Shown here piece by piece: positions 6,210-7,951 of a DNA stretch of 7,951 nt (position 1 is the first letter of the stretch; each line of letters starts with the position of its first letter). The notes under the pieces are model-generated. The model saw only the letters and a list, made by a program, of their open reading frames with translations. It had not been told where the DNA came from and did no database searches. This stretch comes from CAZRIZ01 sp964600285. Its GTDB lineage: Bacteria > Patescibacteriota > Saccharimonadia > Saccharimonadales > Saccharimonadaceae. The DNA is taken from positions 1-7,951 of the forward strand of contig CAZRIZ010000027.1 of assembly GCA_964600285.1 (NCBI GenBank). Direction: 5' to 3'. Made by a program: the position numbers and the translations under genes.

Positions 6210-6230
6210 AGACCGGGTAAATCCCGGTCT
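6210..6230 (-). terminator. Rho-independent terminator of the Cys/His-rich protein gene
   Basis: A perfect 8-bp GC-rich stem AGACCGGG/CCCGGTCT around a 5-nt loop (plus strand 6210-6217 with 6223-6230). On the minus strand it is followed by TTCTCTTGCTTTTTT. It begins 5 nt beyond the stop codon of the minus-strand gene ending at 6235. Confidence 0.85.
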
Positions 6231-6234
6231 GGAG

Positions 6235-6657
6235 CTAGAGGTGGGGTGCGATAGCGTATTCAATGAAATCCCAGATTAATGCAGGAGCTTCGAGCATGTG
6301 ACCTGTTAATTTTGTTGTAGCCTGTCCGTCCATTATTGTTCTCATCAGCTCAATTACTTCTTGGTCTTCTGGATCAGCTGGAATCCGACAAAAACAGATG
6401 TCTTGAAAGTCACAGCGAGCGCAATTCTTAATTTGGTGGTGGGGGGAGTACTTTTGCGCTCTGGCGGCGAAGCACTCGCGGTAGAATTTGTTGTGGAATT
6501 TAGTATGGAGATCAACATCAATTTTTGTTTTCAGCTTTAGCCTATCGGGTACTGGCATCTCATGTTTCTTACAGTATTCTTCAATTGCGTGACGAATCTT
6601 GCGAGTAAAAAACCTGTGATGTAAGTCCTTCTCTTTCTTTTGCGTAGAGTTTGACAC
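6235..6657 (-). CDS. Cys/His-rich hypothetical protein with a probable metal-binding cluster
   Basis: A 140-residue protein not recognised as a known family. The middle carries C79-x2-C82-x5-C88-x-C90 (CARCDFQDICFC), with a further Cys62 upstream. The N-terminal half is rich in Lys, Arg and His (H13, H14, H23, H32, H51, H55, H73, H74). The CxxC-F-x-D-I-C pattern resembles the C-terminal iron-sulfur cluster of Cas4/RecB-type nucleases, but no PD-(D/E)xK core is visible, so zinc or Fe-S binding without nuclease activity is equally possible. There is no signal peptide or membrane helix, so it should be cytoplasmic. The start is GTG at 6657, chosen because GAGGTGAT ends 3 nt before it. It has its own promoter and terminator, so it is a single-gene unit divergent from the membrane protein at 6781. 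Confidence 0.72.
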   Translation of the reverse strand: MSNSTQKKEKDLHHRFFTRKIRHAIEEYCKKHEMPVPDRLKLKTKIDVDLHTKFHNKFYRECFAARAQKYSPHHQIKNCARCDFQDICFCRIPADPEDQEVIELMRTIMDGQATTKLTGHMLEAPALIWDFIEYAIAPHL

Positions 6658-6694
6658 AAAATCACCTCATTTTAAGGTTCTCCCACCTAATTTA

Positions 6695-6723
6695 ACTTTA
6701 ACTTATAAAATGCTTGTGGTCAA
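6695..6723 (-). promoter_or_regulatory. Promoter of the Cys/His-rich protein gene
   Basis: On the minus strand -35 TTGACC (6718-6723), a 17-bp spacer and -10 TAAAGT (6695-6700, 4 of 6 consensus). The -35 is one base away from the -35 of the divergent gene. Confidence 0.5.
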
Positions 6724-6724
6724 T

Positions 6725-6753
6725 TTGATTTTTCTTAAGCTTAAACCTATAAT
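6725..6753 (+). promoter_or_regulatory. Promoter of the four-helix membrane protein gene
   Basis: -35 TTGATT (6725-6730), a 17-bp spacer and a perfect TATAAT (6748-6753). The start point would be near 6760. An AGGAAG ribosome site (6771-6776) follows, four bases before the ATG. Confidence 0.7.
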
Positions 6754-6780
6754 GTGATTCAGTAAGAAAAAGGAAGATAA

Positions 6781-7245
6781 ATGCAAGAAAAGACTCACAA
6801 AAAAGGCTTGTTGATGGCAATGATACCAGCCGTTCTAGGAATTGTGTTATGGCATGTTATCTGGCGACTTGGTGTTGTGCCAGCGATCGCTTCGTTTGCA
6901 ATTGTCTATGGTATGCACTGGTTCTATGGAAAATGGGGTGGTCGAATTTCGCGTAAAGAATTCACTCAACTGATGATTTTGGCCTCGTTGTTTGTGCTGT
7001 TGGCATTCTTTATCACACTAGTTTTTGATATTCGAACTTTTTATGTTGAGATGATTGGTGGCACGGGCGGATTCTTTAGTGCTGACTTTTGGTCAGAAGT
7101 TTGGAATGAGATCAAACACTTTGGCTATGCTCGAGATTTAGGCCTAACTGTTCTGTTTACCGGACTGGCGATTGCTTCTCTAGTTTTTGACAAAAAACGC
7201 GCCCGTGAAGAGCGAAAAATCGAAAACCTCTCTAAAGAACTTTAG
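6781..7245 (+). CDS. Four-helix integral membrane protein of unknown function
   Basis: A 154-residue protein with four predicted membrane helices (about residues 9-28, 31-49, 63-84 and 117-136). Lys/Arg-rich N- and C-termini suggest both ends face the cytoplasm. The loop between helices 2 and 3 is basic (KWGGRISRKE). The loop between helices 3 and 4 is glycine- and tryptophan-containing (GGTGGFFSADFWSEVW) and should be outside. The tail ends in a charged helix (DKKRAREERKIENLSKEL). I do not recognise a family. The ATG at 6781 has a good Shine-Dalgarno and a promoter at normal distance. It is divergent from the Cys/His-rich protein gene and convergent, with a 7-nt gap, to the glycosyltransferase gene. 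No terminator was seen in that gap. Confidence 0.78.
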   Translation: MQEKTHKKGLLMAMIPAVLGIVLWHVIWRLGVVPAIASFAIVYGMHWFYGKWGGRISRKEFTQLMILASLFVLLAFFITLVFDIRTFYVEMIGGTGGFFSADFWSEVWNEIKHFGYARDLGLTVLFTGLAIASLVFDKKRAREERKIENLSKEL

Positions 7246-7252
7246 CTTAAGA

Positions 7253-7951
7253 TTAGCGTCGGTCTTGTAAAAGCTGGTTAATTCTGTCAACTATTATTTT
7301 AGCGTTTTTGTCCCAGGACAAACCGTTCACGTACTCTTTTCCACGTCTGGCGAGTGATCGGCGTGTGGCGTGATTATTTGACATTTCACTTAGACTTTTA
7401 GCTAGAGATTCGGGTGAGTTTGGATCGAAAAATAGAGCGATATTATTGGCTGTCTCACGTAAAACTGGTATGTTTGATGCGACAACCGGACATTTGACCG
7501 TCATAGCCTCGACAATTGGCATACCAAAACCTTCGTAGAGTGACGGCATAACTAGACAGGTAGCTTCCGACATAAGTTGAGCAATTTCTGTTTGTGTCAA
7601 GTTACCAGTTTGTATGATATTAGCGCCATTTTTGATGGCTTCATTAATTTCAATTTGCACTGAATCATTACTCCAGCCCTTGCTTCCAGCAATAACTAGG
7701 CTGTGGCTGGATTTTAGTTCGTCATTTAATTTCAAATAAGCTTTTACTAAAACGCCCAGATTTTTGCGAGGCTCAAAGTTGCCGACAAAAAGATAAAAAC
7801 TGGGAGTTTTGACGCCAAGGCTGGGCGCTAGTGGCTGATGGTTTGACTTAAAGTTGGAGAAAGTTTCGCTTGGCGGAATTGGTAGTGCTAAAATTTTATC
7901 TCTAGCTTCAGGAAAAATTTCGACAATCTCTTTTTTGATAGAGTTCGAAAC
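7253..7951 (-). CDS. GT4-family glycosyltransferase, C-terminal part (enters from right edge)
   Basis: The last 232 residues of a retaining glycosyltransferase. The frame is open to the window edge, so an internal TTG at 7735 is not the true start and the N-terminal acceptor domain lies outside. Visible hallmarks of the GT4 nucleotide-sugar domain (numbered from the edge) are FVGNFEPRKNLGVLVKAY (55-72), with the Arg/Lys that holds the diphosphate, LVIAGSKGW (85-93), and the EX7E motif EGFGMPIVE (140-148). Next comes CPVVASNIPVLRE (154-166), and a C-terminal helix follows. Such enzymes transfer sugars from UDP-, GDP- or ADP-sugar donors in polysaccharide or glycolipid synthesis. Donor and acceptor cannot be told from this fragment. 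Confidence 0.92.
   Translation of the reverse strand, partial: VSNSIKKEIVEIFPEARDKILALPIPPSETFSNFKSNHQPLAPSLGVKTPSFYLFVGNFEPRKNLGVLVKAYLKLNDELKSSHSLVIAGSKGWSNDSVQIEINEAIKNGANIIQTGNLTQTEIAQLMSEATCLVMPSLYEGFGMPIVEAMTVKCPVVASNIPVLRETANNIALFFDPNSPESLAKSLSEMSNNHATRRSLARRGKEYVNGLSWDKNAKIIVDRINQLLQDRR

Noticed and set aside
5896..6279. Plus-strand open frame of 127 codons.
   Set aside because: It is antisense to the signal-peptide gene and crosses a clear promoter and terminator; no ribosome site precedes it.
7225..7252. Short palindrome CTAAAG-AA-CTTTAG at the end of the four-helix membrane protein gene as a terminator.
   Set aside because: The stem is only 6 bp and AT-rich, and no T tract follows it on the plus strand.
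7253..7735. Glycosyltransferase starting at an internal TTG (7735).
   Set aside because: The frame stays open to the window edge and upstream codons encode conserved GT4 sequence (FVGNFEPRKN), so the gene is cut by the window rather than starting there.

Overview
The window looks like chromosomal DNA from a small-genome bacterium of the Patescibacteria (CPR) type, possibly Saccharibacteria-like. The evidence is indirect: AT-leaning base composition (about 40% GC by hand count), small densely packed genes, a short RRM protein, a lone type IV prepilin-like protein, a substrate-binding protein fused to its permease, and several small orphan membrane or secreted proteins. All reading frames make sense with the standard genetic code. 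No marker gene fixes the taxonomy, so this placement is an inference.

Left part (1-1351). A class V aminotransferase / cysteine desulfurase-like gene runs off the left edge on the minus strand. Upstream of it, also on the minus strand, is a 106-residue RNA-binding (RRM) protein with its own terminator and an approximately 80-nt leader. A divergent promoter region separates this from a plus-strand prepilin-like gene, whose -10 box is so close to the ATG that the mRNA is probably leaderless. The aminotransferase gene shows the same arrangement.

Centre (1352-5532), all plus strand. A DUF1846/UPF0371 protein is followed by a 107-residue membrane protein. Then comes a two-gene polar amino-acid ABC importer: a secreted substrate-binding domain fused to the permease, overlapping a GlnQ-type ATPase by 8 nt. 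A strong GC hairpin closes the block. Together the importer genes supply everything needed for an amino-acid uptake system, which fits an organism dependent on scavenging.

Right part (5533-7951). On the minus strand lie an orphan secreted protein of unusually high GC (about 51%) and an orphan Cys/His-rich protein with a metal-binding signature. Both have convincing promoters, and each is followed by a hairpin at its 3' end. Divergent from the Cys/His protein is a four-helix membrane protein of unknown function on the plus strand. It converges, with a 7-nt gap, on a GT4 glycosyltransferase that enters from the right edge on the minus strand.

No tRNA, rRNA, CRISPR array, insertion sequence or phage gene was seen. 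No clear new multi-gene system is evident. The most interesting signals are the predicted leaderless transcripts, the superposition of terminators and promoters, and the two orphan proteins at 5556-6657.
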